From positions 124,001 through 188,000 of the forward strand of contig JAULBX010028160.1 of NCBI GenBank assembly GCA_032358255.1: 64,000 nt of DNA, read 5' to 3'. Source of the DNA: Heterotrichella gracilis (taxonomy: Eukaryota; Sar; Xanthophyceae; Tribonematales; Xanthonemataceae). Under the pieces are notes generated by a model. It saw only the letters and a program-made list of their open reading frames with translations, did no database searches and had not been told where the DNA came from. Made by a program: the position numbers and the translations under genes. Position 1 is the stretch's first letter. Every line of letters starts with the position of its first letter. Shown in pieces: positions 23,801 to 36,400 of this stretch.

Positions 23801-25973
23801 CACTGGGTAGGCCTGGCGTGGCCAGTTGGGCTTGGCCTCAAGAATGTACATGGCACATTCCCAGTCCAACTGGCCCAGTGTGAGTGCGGTGTCTTGGAAC
23901 GGTGTGTGAACGAGTTTGGAGGCACTAAGACACTGCCTTGCTGGCGGTGTTCTAGGGATGTGTGCGCCCAAAGGCACTGTTGCTCCAGAGTGGACTACTT
24001 TTCCTGTTCATGTAGTTACACGCAGTTGCACAGTGAATGCAAGTGTACAATAGGTTTCAACTTCTTACTTCGTCAAGAGTGTGGCTTAGTTAGGGCAAAT
24101 TAATGTCACAATAGACCTTCTCTTCTGCAAATTACTGAACCGTCAGCGGAAACAAAACATAATCGTACAAGGATCAATCAATGTGACATTGACAGGAAAC
24201 ATACCACAGAACCACAACCACAGAACCACAACCCTTGAATCTTCTCGGACCCAAATTTCTCAAGTTTACGAACTTCAGTGTTATCAAGTTGCAGGTGGAA
24301 ACCTAGCGTTCTCTCCTCGTTGTGTTATCAAGTTCTTGCAAAAAGAAAGCTAAAATAGTCTAGTTGCCAGACCAGAGCAGCCTCTGGCAAACAGTATTGT
24401 GCTATTGGCCAACATCCCATCCAGCTAATGTACAAAAAGTGCTCAGCGAAAGATCAGCAGCAAAACAGAGACTCCCAAGTCCATATCATACATCCGCCCA
24501 GCAACTAGCTTTGAAGCTGTCTCAGAAGCCATCACCTCGTAGAGTCCAGCATCATGAGGGCCAGAGTCATCTCCCCATGGCTGAAAGGGATGGAGGAGGC
24601 TGTCTGCACACAGTCCTTGGTTGAGGCTGTCATGGGCTTCCTGACTTCGACAGGTAAAGTTGTTGCACAGCCTTTGGAGGGCTGTGAGGACTTCATTCCG
24701 TCAAACACTGCGGGCAAGAACAGGTTTAGGACTGGTGTTTCAAAGTTGAGCCCTGCAGAGTCGAAGCCCTGCCCACCTCTAATAGGATGGTTGGGCCCCA
24801 CACGTCCTTGCCACACACAGTTTTACTACGAACCGTGCAAATTATGACCAGCTCAACACACAACAAAAGCGGGGCACGGGTGTGTGAGCGTTGGCAGGCC
24901 AAATCGCAAGTGTGGCCGCGTCCCAGCCTAGTCAACAGCACATGTGGACTGGGGTGCACATTCTCGACAAACTGCGTGACAACGTGCGAACAGAGGAGCT
25001 CCACGAGTTCGCTACTAACGTGCAGGAGCAGATGTCAGCTTGGTGGTAAACGTATTCCGTGCTCAAGCCACTACAAGGGACCCGACTTGCCTTGCAAAGG
25101 GGACAAAAATGCTAGGGCACCCAGGGTCTACACTGCACAGACCGGTTTCGAAAGCAAGGCTGCAGCTCACGCACCTTTCCCAAAGTTCTCCAGGAAGCCT
25201 CCCAGAAAGCTCGGCGAGCCACAGTTCGTTGTGGAGTCAGAAATCGGCATTTTGAACTCGATGTCAATTGTGGAGTGAGGGGCTGAAATTGCAACTCCGA
25301 CGGAAGAGGCGCTCGTGAGTGCGTGGTTGCACGTAAATGCATGAGCAGGGAGGCAAGTGGCGAAGGAGAGGCAGCTGCAGTGGCGTCACAGCTGTTCAAG
25401 GGACCCTTTCGAACGCCTGATCAGCTGGCGGACTTGCGGGATGCTGTGTGTGTCTGGGGCACACTGGTGTAGCGGCTAACCACAGGAGGCTCAAGTCGCA
25501 GCAATTATCACTAGTGGGACGAGAGTTGAGTGAACGAGGAACTGGATCCACCAATTGGCCACCACCTGTTTGCTTTTTGTAGTCTCGTGAATTTTGTTCC
25601 GACTGTTTTTGTGCAGCTCAAGCCTTGACTCAACGTGTTTGAGTCACGACTCTGGCTGAGTCAGCTGAGTTGAGTACAGGCTGAGTACTGGTTTTTGGGC
25701 GGCATGATTTAAAGTTTTATTTAAAACTTTTAAAGAAAGTCGAGCTCGTGAGCTGGCCAGCTTTCTGTTTCCTGTTTCATATCAATCACGTTCTGAATCT
25801 ACTGCCAGCTGCAGCCCTTGTCTGAACCTTGCCTGAGCCCATCCTTGCAAAGTGGTTGCCTGGGTGTGCCTCTGGGTGTGCCTACCAGTTTCCCTCGCCC
25901 TCTTGACCACCACCACAATGCCTGAAACGTAGCTTCCTTAGCTCCTTAAAGGGTGTGCAAACAGCCAGCCACC
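23801..25973. other. intergenic region, no gene recognised
   Basis: This is the spacer between two rightward genes: the TBC 3' UTR and the DMAP1 promoter. ORFs of 60-160 codons occur on both strands but show no family motif or splice-consistent structure. A cluster of GAGTCA/TGAGT motifs lies at 25620-25690, and a short palindrome (AAAGTTTTATTTAAAACTTT) lies near 25711-25730. Confidence 0.5.
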
Positions 25974-28900
25974 ATGGGAGACGTCAAGGACATCTTGGGC
26001 ATCCAGTCTGGTCCCCCATCGGAGAGGGAGCTGCCCAAGCAAAAGGAAAAGATGGAACGACCCAAGGGGATGAGCAGGGAAGCCTTTGCCCTCCTGGGCT
26101 CTTCCCACCCCCTCCTCCCCACCCATTTAGCTGGGGATATGAAGAAGAAGGGGGACGTGCTGGGCCTGAAGGACAAGCGAAAGCACGGGGTGGCAGGCAA
26201 GATAACCTACCAGGTGATGCCCTTTGAAAACCCAGGACGCAAGGACGGGCTGCAGCTCAAGCACTGGACCAAGTGCTTCAAAGACGCCAACGGGCGGGTG
26301 CGGGCAGCGGACGACGCGCCCTACCACTTTTCCAAGTTCAACAAAAAGGTGGGTGGTGCATGCCATATGCATGCATATACACATTGCATCTGCATTACGT
26401 TATTTATTTATATGCATACATTTAGAGCTCTTAACCAGGTTGGCAGACACCGTTGCACATAATAGGGCACATAACGCTGTCTTGGCAGGTCTTAACGATC
26501 AGGGCAGCCCATGGTGCAATATTTCTTGTAAGGGCCGTGCATGCATATTGCGTAATTGTGCATCAAATAGAAACATGCTGACTGCTGACTGCTCTCCATT
26601 TTGGCATGCCCCAGGTATTTGTGTACCGCTATGACAGTGAGGAGTGGCAGAATGTGATAGAGCCAGACCCCATATGGACGCGGGAGGAAACCGACTACCT
26701 GCTGGATCTGTGCGAGCTATATGACCTGAGGTTCATGATCATATCGGACAGATACGACGTACGTACCACAGCAGCGCCCAGAACCATAAACTGTGAACCG
26801 CAACCCTGAACCTTGCACTGCGAAATTCAAAACCCTAATTCCGTAGAACGCACACCCTAAACGCACGAGAGCCGTATCCGATATGGCTGCGGGAGGAGAC
26901 AGACTATGTGCTGAGCCTGTGTGAGCTATATGACCTGAGATTCATGATACTATCGGAGAGATAGGCTGAAGTTACAACGTTGTACAACCAAACACAGTGA
27001 CAGAGGCACACTGACTGGGGTTGGGTGCCTGCTACTGCCTGCAGTACGGCACCTGTGTGCCCTCAACACCATGCACAAATGCACTCCAGAGCGCGATGCT
27101 ACACTGTCGCACGCCGGCTACCGGTGGCTCATGAGGGCATCCCGCTACCCTACACCTTAGCAATCTCTGATAAACCTTCAACCCTACCTTGAAAAGATTG
27201 AGTAATTAACCACCCCACCGCTTGCCTTACAGTGGCCCAATGGGCTTGCGAGATCCACTGAAGGCCTCAAGGCGCGCTACTACTCCATCGCCCACCAGCT
27301 GCTGGTGGTTATCCTAAACCCTAACCAGCGCCTGTTAAATCCACATCCTAAGCATACTGAAAGCTATCCTCCTGACTTGCCCCATACCAAAATCACCCAA
27401 TATCTTGCCCCGCAGTGGCCCAATGGCCTTGCCCGATCCACTGAGGACCTCAAGGCGCGCTACTACTCCATTGCCCGCCAGCTGCTGATCGCAAGGGAGG
27501 GAGGGCCCGACCACGCCGGCAACCACCTGCTTGTGAAGCAGCCCTTCAACCCCGAGCACGAGAAGCAGCGCAAGCGGGCGCTGGCCATTCTGCTGTCGCG
27601 CACGCCGCAGCAGGTGCGGGAATGCAGACGCCTTTTCGTTATGTATTTTTGTAAATTCTGCTTTATTGCAATTTAGTGAAATCTACTCTTCGAAATAGAG
27701 TACGCGGCAGCAGGTGCATAGGCGGGGCCGGGTTGTCAACCTAGCAATAAAGTGGGGCTGGTGCGATGAAAGGGATTTTGCACTAGCTGCAGCATCATTG
27801 TCAAATTTTATGTGAAACGCATTGCAAAAACATGTTGACAAGGACGCTCTGTCATGTTTTTTGGCATTGCTTTGGGCTGATCGCCCCACCCCGCTTTGCC
27901 CCTCCTCGTGCAGGAAGCGGAGGGCCAGGCTGTTCTTGAGGAGGCCAAGGAAATTGAGTTCAGGCGCAAGCTGGAGGAGCTGAAGCAGCAACAGGCAAAG
28001 GCAGCGGGGCAGAGCAAAGGTGGGGTACTTGTAGGTAGCATACTGTAGCATAGGGTAACCAACTTCTGGCATTATTGGAGTCCAGGCAAATGCGGCGAGG
28101 CAGAGGAAAAGTGGGGTGCCTTGGCGTAACCCTACCGTAACCTTCGCATGTACACAGGCAGCAGCCCACCTCCTTGCCACCAGCAGCCCCCTCCGCACCC
28201 ACCATCCACCACCACCACCCACCCCTGAACCCCCTCACCACACCCGCAGGCACCTCCGCACCCACCACCACCTCCGTCGGCGGCGTGCAAGTCCCCACCG
28301 TGCGCTTCGAAATGCCTGACGGTCCCGGGGAGCTGTTTGGGGCCGACCTGTCCCCACTCCCTCCCCGCATGGGGGTGTTCAGGCGCGCCGAAGCCACAAG
28401 GGAGGAAGCAGCGAAGCAGGCGGCAAAGCTCAGCAGCCAAGGGACGAGGTGAGACTCTAAGCCTACACAGTGCTTAGTCCCAACATCCTAAATACGTACT
28501 GTGAACCATAGGCCTAAGTCCTGCAAGCTGGTGACCAAGCCGCGCCGCCTGGCAACGCTCTACAGAAACCCTACAGAAAACCCCAATAGAACCCCCTGCC
28601 GCAATCCCCTTGAAAGTACACTACTCCCCACCATATGTCTACTGAGCCAACGCCTGAAACTCCCCCTTGAAAACCCTTCCGCAGGGTCCAGAAGCTGCTG
28701 GACCAGACCCTCCAGGAGGTCGGCATGCCTGCGCTGCCTCGCCTGGCAACGCGGGAGGTGTGCTACGCCTACCTGGCACTGCGCGCAGACACAATCGCCT
28801 ACCTGGACCACAAAAAGAAGCTGCAGAGCCGCACCGTGGCCGAGGGGGCGGCGCTGCTGGAGGGGAGGACGAAACGCGCGCCAAAAAAGGTGGGAATTTG

Positions 28901-29268
28901 GGGTTCCTGGGGCATATTTTGGTTGGGGGACGGGGATAGAGGTGTAGGTTGTAGGGTTTAGGCTTTGACTTGACCGGAAGCAGCAGCTGGGCAACCGCAT
29001 TGCCGCGTGAGAGGCAGTGCTGGATGGGAGCAAATGTGCCCCAAAGGGTGTGCGTCTTTCCACCCCTAGGGAGCCCTCAATCCTGAAGTCCATGCATGTT
29101 TCATTTGAATATGTACTTAGTATACAAAATCCACCCTGTCCCTGTTCTCCCCTCCATATCATGATCCCCTTCCAGTGCATTCCTAGATCCCCTCCCTGTC
29201 CATGTGTGGTGTGCAAGCAGCGACATGTTGATCATTGTCCCACTTCCCCCTTGCAGGCCAGACACTAA
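25974..29268 (+). CDS. SWC4: DNMT1-associated protein 1 / SWR1-complex subunit SWC4
   Basis: This is a subunit shared by the SWR1/SRCAP chromatin remodeller (H2A.Z exchange) and the NuA4/TIP60 acetyltransferase. Exons: 25974-26348, 26615-26758, 27416-27613, 27914-28019, 28250-28448, 28685-28889, then a proposed 12-base terminal exon 29257-29268 (ALA-ARG-HIS-stop), giving about 412 residues. The start MGDVKDILGIQ in ACCATGG context is typical of the family. The SANT/Myb-like segment includes WTREETDYLLDLCELYDLRF and ISDRYD, continuing into STEDLKARYYSIARQLL. The DMAP1 C-terminal region is in exons 4-6, with a helical EEAKEIEFRRKLEELKQQQ. If intron 6 is retained, the frame continues to a stop at 28961 (~432 residues), so the 3' end is uncertain. 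Splice phases agree at every other junction. Confidence 0.9.
26866..29080 (+). repeat. partial copies of SWC4 exons 2, 3 and 6
   Basis: Exon 2 has a donor-side copy at 26866-26964 (LCELYDLRFMI) ending in TAG. Exon 3 has an acceptor-side copy at 27229-27305. A fragment of the exon 3 end (CGGCAGCAGGTGC) lies at about 27702-27717. Decayed pieces of exon 6 lie upstream at about 28508-28560 and downstream at about 28976-29050. Exon 5 is preceded by a diverged copy at about 28155-28225 that hits TGA. Confidence 0.75.
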
Positions 29269-30473
29269 CATGCGGGGGTGGTGGGGAGTGGGGAGTGGGA
29301 GGGGTGCCAGCAGCACCTCTGCTGCGTATGTGGGAGGGTGGGAGGGGAGCGCGGACGGGGGCCGTGCTTCCTACGGCGTAGCAAAATTATATATGTCACC
29401 ATGTGTACACCACAGCGGGGTTTGGGGAGGGGAGGCGGGGGGTGGAGGGGCCGGGGGAAGGGGAGTGGCTATGGGATTGCATTGCTGCTGTTGCAATGGG
29501 GCTAGCCTAAGGCAGGGCATGCCAAGGGGTGGGACGGGGGCTCAGAACTTTTTCAATGGATATGGCCTTGCATGTGGGTACAACTGAGGTCCAGCCATCG
29601 TGGCGGCCAGTCAGCTTGCACGCATGGTTTATGGCTGATTTTGAACCTGAATGCATTCCAGCCATCGTGTGACACCACTGGTAGGGCTTGCTGCCTGGGG
29701 CAAAGCAGTGAAGGCTACGACTCACTGTACCATGTACTAGTATCATTTTGCAGAATGCATCAGGCGAATCAGTGAGACATCAACAGTCGCAGTGATACTT
29801 TGGCGGCAAGCTTGAAGGTGCACCATGCATGCCCCATGCTCTGCCATGAATGTATTTTGTGTTTACGTGCACGGCCGTGCACGGCTTGTACTGGGCACGG
29901 CTTGCCAACTTGGCAATTGGGATTCAGTCCCAATTGGGAAATTCCAATTGGGACTAAGTGCCACGTGCCCAGTACGAGTCTCTTCCTGCAGGCATGCCAT
30001 GGAAGCTTTCGAGCGTTTGACAATGTTACACGATGTAGTAATGATTACAATGTATTGCTACAAATTGCAGTTAATTAAGCACCTGCATGCATCGATGTGC
30101 ATTTAATTTAGTCCAGACTCTGAGTTAGCTTGAAGGTTGCAATCGAGTATTACTAAGCCCTAGTTGGTGGCATTCAGTCCGTCCAAGGGCCCAATCCTTC
30201 CACATATAGCACAAATCCCAGTTGGATTGAGGAGATTCGTTAACACCAGTCCATTGTATGGACTCCTATTCACTCACACCACCACAAGCGGCTGCATGCT
30301 CCTCCCCAGCCACTACGGCACAAGCGCATTGCCTTCCAGCCTTGGTCCCAGCACCGCCAACACAACCGAGCGCAACCAGGCATATCCCCCAACATATTCT
30401 GTTGGCGGTGTGGGCCCTCACATGTGACGTAAATTCCATAAACACTGCGGAAAGCGCACTTTCCCATGCCCCA
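29269..30473. other. intergenic region between convergent genes
   Basis: This interval holds the 3' flanks of SWC4 and the aminopeptidase gene. It includes a G-rich stretch (29270-29470) and a strong inverted repeat at 29888-29975. No coding signal was recognised. Confidence 0.55.
29888..29975. repeat. inverted repeat / potential long hairpin
   Basis: The outer arms GTACTGGGCACG (29888-29899) and CGTGCCCAGTAC (29964-29975) are perfect reverse complements. Between them lie CCCAATTGGG and CCAATTGG palindromes. Immediately upstream is a GTGCACGGCCGTGCAC palindrome. The repeat could be a small MITE or a transcription-terminating hairpin between convergent genes. Confidence 0.75.
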
Positions 30474-33400
30474 TCACGCCACCGCAAGCGGCTCTGTGCT
30501 CTTCACCAGCCACTCCAGCACGTGCGCATTGCCCTCCATTCGTGGGGCAAGCACTGCGCGCACGTCTGCGTGGTATGCGTCCACCCACGCCACCTCGTCC
30601 TTGCTGAGCAGTGCTGTGTCAATCATCTTGGTTTGGATGGGGCACACCGTGAGGTGCTTGAAGGTCAGGAAGGACTGGCCGCCAAACCTGAAAACGCATT
30701 TAATTTTAACTATTTTAGAACACAGAAAATTGCAGAAAAGGAGTGCCTTGGGTGAAGGTGGTGTTTAAAATAGTGGGTGGGGAAGGTGGAGATGAGGGGT
30801 ATGAAGTTTAAAAAAAAGGTAATCCTGAATAAAAGTGCACAGGAATTGAGAAAATCCCCACTCCATCTCCCCACCCACCACACCCACACACCCACCTGAA
30901 TGCGGTGTCTGCCTCCTCAATGGCCACCAGGTTCTCAATGCGGATGCCAAAGGCGCCATCCTCGTAGTACCCAGGCTCGTTGCTCACAACCATGCCTGCG
31001 GACATTAGGGTTTGGGTTAGGGTTTAGGGTTGGAAAGCTCTATCCTCATAGTACCCGGGCTCGTTGCTCACCACCATGCCAGCGGGTGAGGGTTATGGTT
31101 AGGGTCTGGGTTAGGGTTTAGGGTTAAAAACCTCCATCCTCGTAGTACCCAGGCTCGTTGCTCACCACCATGCCTGCTGACATTAGGGTTATGGTTAGGG
31201 TCTGGGTTAGGGTATATGGTTGGTAAGCATCATCCTCGTAGTACCCAGGCTCGTTGCTCACAACCATGCCTACGGGAAAGGGTTATTGTTAGGGTTTTGG
31301 GTAAAGTTTAGGGGTTGGGCAGGGTCCACCATGCCTGCGGGAGAGGGTTCACAGAACTCACAGGGTTCACAGGGTGGGGGTTAGGGTTTGGTAGGGTTGC
31401 TCTAGGCTCCATCCTCAAAAATATCCCTGGCTCCATGCTCACAACCATTTGCCTGCGGGAAAGTGTTATTGCTGCCCTGTTGGGTAGAGTCTGGGATTGT
31501 TAGGGCTTAGGAAAACATCCCCTTGTGCACCGCTGAAACCTTGTAAAGTGCCCAATAAACCCACCTTGCGCCAGGCCTGTAGTGATGTGCCATCTGCTGC
31601 TGATGCTCATGGGGCCCTCATGCACATTCAGCGCACCATTACCACCATGTCAAACCCCCAAAACCCTACACCCAAAACACCGCAAAAAACACTACAAAAC
31701 CGCTGAAACACACTGAACACCATTATAAAAGCGGTAAACAGCCCCACCTTGCGCCAGCCCCGTGGTGATGTGCCACCTGCTGCTGATGCTCATGGGGCCC
31801 TCATGCACATTCAGCGCGGCGCCAACGCCGTGGCCGGTCCCGTGGCGGTAGTTGAGTCCCAGGGACCACAGGGGGGCGCGTGCAAAAGCGTCCAGCGCAC
31901 AACCGGGGGTGCCCTCGGGGAACACCGCGCGGTCAAGCGCGATGTGGCCCTGCGTGGAAGGGCGAGGGAGGAAATTCAGGGCTTTGCCAGGGGTTTGGGG
32001 GTGAATTTCCAGGGTAGTTTTGGCAGCGTGGCGGTAGTTGAGCTGCTGGAGGCACAGGGGTGCACGCGCAGGTGTGGGGCCAAGGTATACATAGGGTGTG
32101 TGTTACAGACAGTGCAGGCCAGAAGTGTATGGCGCAACCTCGCAAACAGTTGTTTTCAGGGGTCGTAGGGGGATATAGGGGTTCGCGAGCATGCACCTGC
32201 AGCGCTCGCGTGAAGCAATCCTTGTTGTGCTGGGAGGGGGTCCCCAGGTGCATGGTGCATGTATCCTGACTCCCCTCCGAATGCCAGGAGGGGTCACGTC
32301 GGTGGTGCCAACCTGAAACCCTACCGAACCCACACCGCTCACCGCCTTACCTACCAAACAATACACCTAAAGCCCACCAAACCTTGCAGCAACAAAAATC
32401 CTACAACCACCCACCTGCAGCACGCGCGTGAAGCAATCCTTGTGGTGCTAGGAGGGAGACCCCAGGTGCATGGTCCGGGTGACGTCGGTGGTGCCAACCC
32501 CAAAACCCTACCAAAACCCCACCAAAAACCTACCAAAAGACACCCAAAAGACACCCACACTTCAACCAGCTTCACAGGCGTGACCCCACCTGCAGCACGC
32601 GCGTGAAGCAGTCCTTGTGGTGCTGCGAGGGGGTCCCCAGGTGCATGGTGCGGGTCACATCAGTGGTGCCACAGGCATACTGCCCCCCGCTGTCAATGAG
32701 CAGCAGGGTGGATCCATCCACTGCCCTGCATGTGGCTGGCTCTGCGCGGTAGTGGATCACTGCGCCATTGGGGCCGGCGCCTGGGGAGAGCGGAGAAAAT
32801 GATTCAATCGCAAGTTGATGGGTTCACGATTTTGGGGAGGGTTGGCTCGAGGTATGGTGGTTGCATTACAAGGGAGGGTTTCCACTAGTGAGCTCAGCAG
32901 CAAAGCTGGCTCTGTCACCTGCTCTGCATTTGGGAGTGAATCACTGCGCCACTGGGGCCAGCGCCTGGGAAAAGTATTTCTTTGTAAGGATATGTCATTT
33001 TCCTGGGAGGCACGGGGCGGTCACGCTATTTGTATTATCTATAAAATATTTATTTTTACACACAGGTGACAGGGCCTGCCCCATACATCACGACCTCATG
33101 GGTGACCTCCCCACACACCACCACCACCACCACCACCACCACGCACCTGCGATGGTCGGGAAGCTGCACTCTATGAACCCCTCCTGGGCAGCCCTGCGTG
33201 CCGTGAGGTGGGTATCCACATCCACCTCAGTCAGGGGGCGACCAGAGGCGATCTGCACACAGGGGGGGGGTGGGGGGCGTGAAAGAGGGTAGGGAGGTTG
33301 CGGAGAGTGTGAAGGGTGCGGTGGATGTCGGTTTGGAAATGCGCTGCCAAGTGTTGCAGCAACAGCTTCGGTATAACTGGCTGAGCCATCCTGAACCTAC

Positions 33401-36400
33401 ACCGCACCTCAACCTCCAGCCAGAATACAAATTGAAAAATACACAGGGATTTCATATTTTTACAAACCACTTCACATTTCTTGTCTCTGGTTTTTAAATC
33501 GTGATTTTCGAGCAGGTTTGCATCCCCGCACCTCCTCCTCCAGCCAGCACAGGAACTCGCACAGCGCCACCCCATCCCGAACATGCGCCTCTTTCATCCC
33601 CGCCATCTCCTGATCGTTTTTGATCGCCTTGGACCAGGCGGCAGGCGAGGGCTTTTCCACCAGGTGCATGCGGGGTGGCGGGGCGGTGGCGGCGGTGGCG
33701 GTGGTTGGGCTCCCGTCCTCTGACTTCGCGCGTTTCTTCCCCCTTGCATTGGGGGAGGATGGGGTTTTCCCCGCCTCGAATGCCTCCTTGGCTGCCTGGT
33801 AGACCGCGTAGCTGACCTGGCAGGCACAAAAATATATATATAAAAAGACAATAAGAAAAGGCAATAAAAAAGAGGTCAACATGGTGACCCGCCACTTGTT
33901 GCTCCGCATCTTTAGCCCAGCAGCCAATGAGTGTACTTGCTCAACTTCATCCTACCCTCGTAGAAACTTCTAAGCCACTGCATTTATCCGCAATAGTTTA
34001 TATATAAATTTAACACCCAGATTTTCCTCACCTTGGCCGGATCCAGCCACAGCGTTACCCCCGCAGCCGCCATCCGCGGCACGCCACCATGCATCCACCC
34101 ATTTCATCCACAGTGTAATATAGACAATTCTTTATTTCCCATACAGATGTTGAGGGTAACATTGCTATCCCCTCCCCACACACCCACTCCACCCCCCACC
34201 TTGGCCGGATACAACCACAGGGTCACTCCCCGCAGCCGCCATCCGCCCCTCGAGTGAAAAATAGCCGTAGCCGCAGTGGTGATTTTGCGCCCAAAATTGA
34301 CTTTTCATCGACTCTGCTAATTGCGCTAATTCGCCGCTCGACGTCCGAATTAGCGGAATTAGCAAAATTAAGCCTATCCAAAGCCAAATCCATAGGGGAC
34401 TGTTTACGACTATGTTCGCGCTAATTTTAAGTCTTCGTACGACGCTCATATCCCACTACGGCTAGGGCTATGTCTCATGCCTCTCAAAATTTTACAATGC
34501 ATTTTCTATTTCTAGATGGGGAAAAAGCCTTGATTTGTTCACCCCCTTACCTTGGCCGGATCCAGCCACAGCGTTACCCCCGCAGCCGCCATCCGCCGCA
34601 CGTCACCAAGCACTGCATCATAGGGTTGGACAGCCACCCCGGCCGCCCCCAAATGCGCCGAAATTTCGGATGTGATTTTCGAGGGGTCCACGTAGAGGGT
34701 TGCAGTATCTGGGGTGATGAGGACGTAGGAGACGAAGACTGGGTTGTAGGCCACGTCTGAGCCGCGCAGGTTCAGTACCCAGGCCACCTCGTCTGCACAA
34801 ATGGTATGGGGTATCTGGTCAGGTTTTGTGGACTTTGGTCCACTCTTGTCAGGCTGTGTTGTAGGCGTAACTCGAGGGGCTTTTAGGGTAATTCAGTGGT
34901 TGTGCACAACTCACCCAGTGCGGTGATGAGTATTGCCCCCGCCTTTGCCCCTGCCAGGTCAGCGCGCAGGCGAGTCAGCTTGCTGGCCACGTCCTCCCCT
35001 GCCCACTCCAAGGGGTGCACACGCATGGGGCCCTGCAGGGATGGGGTGTGTACACGGTTTCACTAGGGTTTCAAGAGGGTTTCATGACAGCTTCGAGAAG
35101 TGTGCATGCCAGGACAGGATGGCATGTATCGCACAATCATACAGCATTCGTGGGGCAAATTCCAAGGTGCACTTTGCACAAATGCACCGTTGGTAGAGGT
35201 GGGCGCTGGTCCCTGAAAATTCCACAACCTCCCCCATATTTTCAGGAGGACTTCGTGTATCACCCAGTGTCCTCCTGATATTTTCAGAAGTCCCCACAAA
35301 TTCCCACAACCACTCACCGTTGGTAGTGCTGGGCGCTGCTCCCCCCACACCTGGTCCACCAGGTTGCCCCCCCCCAGGGGCACCACCTCCAGCCCCCCCC
35401 CCCCAGTTGGCTGATCAGCTTGCGCACCCCCTCTAGGGTGTGGACCAGGGGATCTAGGCCCACGCGGGAACCCTCCGGAAGGGTTTGGATCAGCCACTCG
35501 TGGATCTGCACACGGGTCCACATTCAGTGTGTATTTCACAGCGCAGATGGAAAATTCGTAGATTTGATTGCTTACATAGATGCTGCAAAAAATTCTAGGG
35601 TTGTGAGATTTGAGGGTCAAGGGTGTGCATCGAGGGGCCTTGGCCCGCACGGCAACCCTCCAGAAGGGTTTAAATCAGCCGCTAGTGGATCTCAGATGCA
35701 CGTAGCACGTCTCAATTAACCCAGCAATGACTCCAAACATCACAATCCACTCCTTTATATACCACGTTGACACAATAAAAACCAAGAGTATTTCAGAAGA
35801 AGATTATTTCATCACAGAATATATCTGCGGTTGCCTACCTCTGGGCACGATGGCGTCCCCGCGCGCATGACTGTCCACTCCTTCCCTAGCTGCTTGTCAG
35901 CCTGGGGCACACAGGGATGTGGACTTAGGGTTAAGGGTTTAGGGACAACACGGATGCTGGGGGTGTTACCACCACCATGTGACACAGCCATGCAAGGTAC
36001 CTCAGGGTTTTCCACGACAGTGCTGCATCCGCCGCCACCACCGCAATCCCAGCTGAGCTTGTGAACCCGAAACCCAAAACTCATGCCCCAAACACCCATA
36101 AACACTCCAGAAATACCATTGCCCTATTCCATGGCAAAACCCTAGCCATGGTACCCGAGCCAGGGTAATTACCTGCAAAAAATAGCGCCCGTCTGTCCAC
36201 AATAGTGCAGCATCAGCAGTGACCACCACGGTCCCCGCTGAGCCCGTAAATCCCGAGATGTAGCGGCGCCGGTCAAAGCAGTCGGCAGGGTACTCAGACT
36301 GCAGCCAGGGAGGTTAGGGTTTAGATGGATGCTAGGGTTTAGGTGGAGATGAAGGTTCTGCTAGGGTGCGGGGTATTCCGACTGCAGCCATGGTTGCGAT

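Noticed and set aside
33116-33146. CAC repeat as a CRISPR-like or functional array
   Set aside because: Plain trinucleotide microsatellite beside a donor site. No CRISPR array exists in this eukaryotic window.
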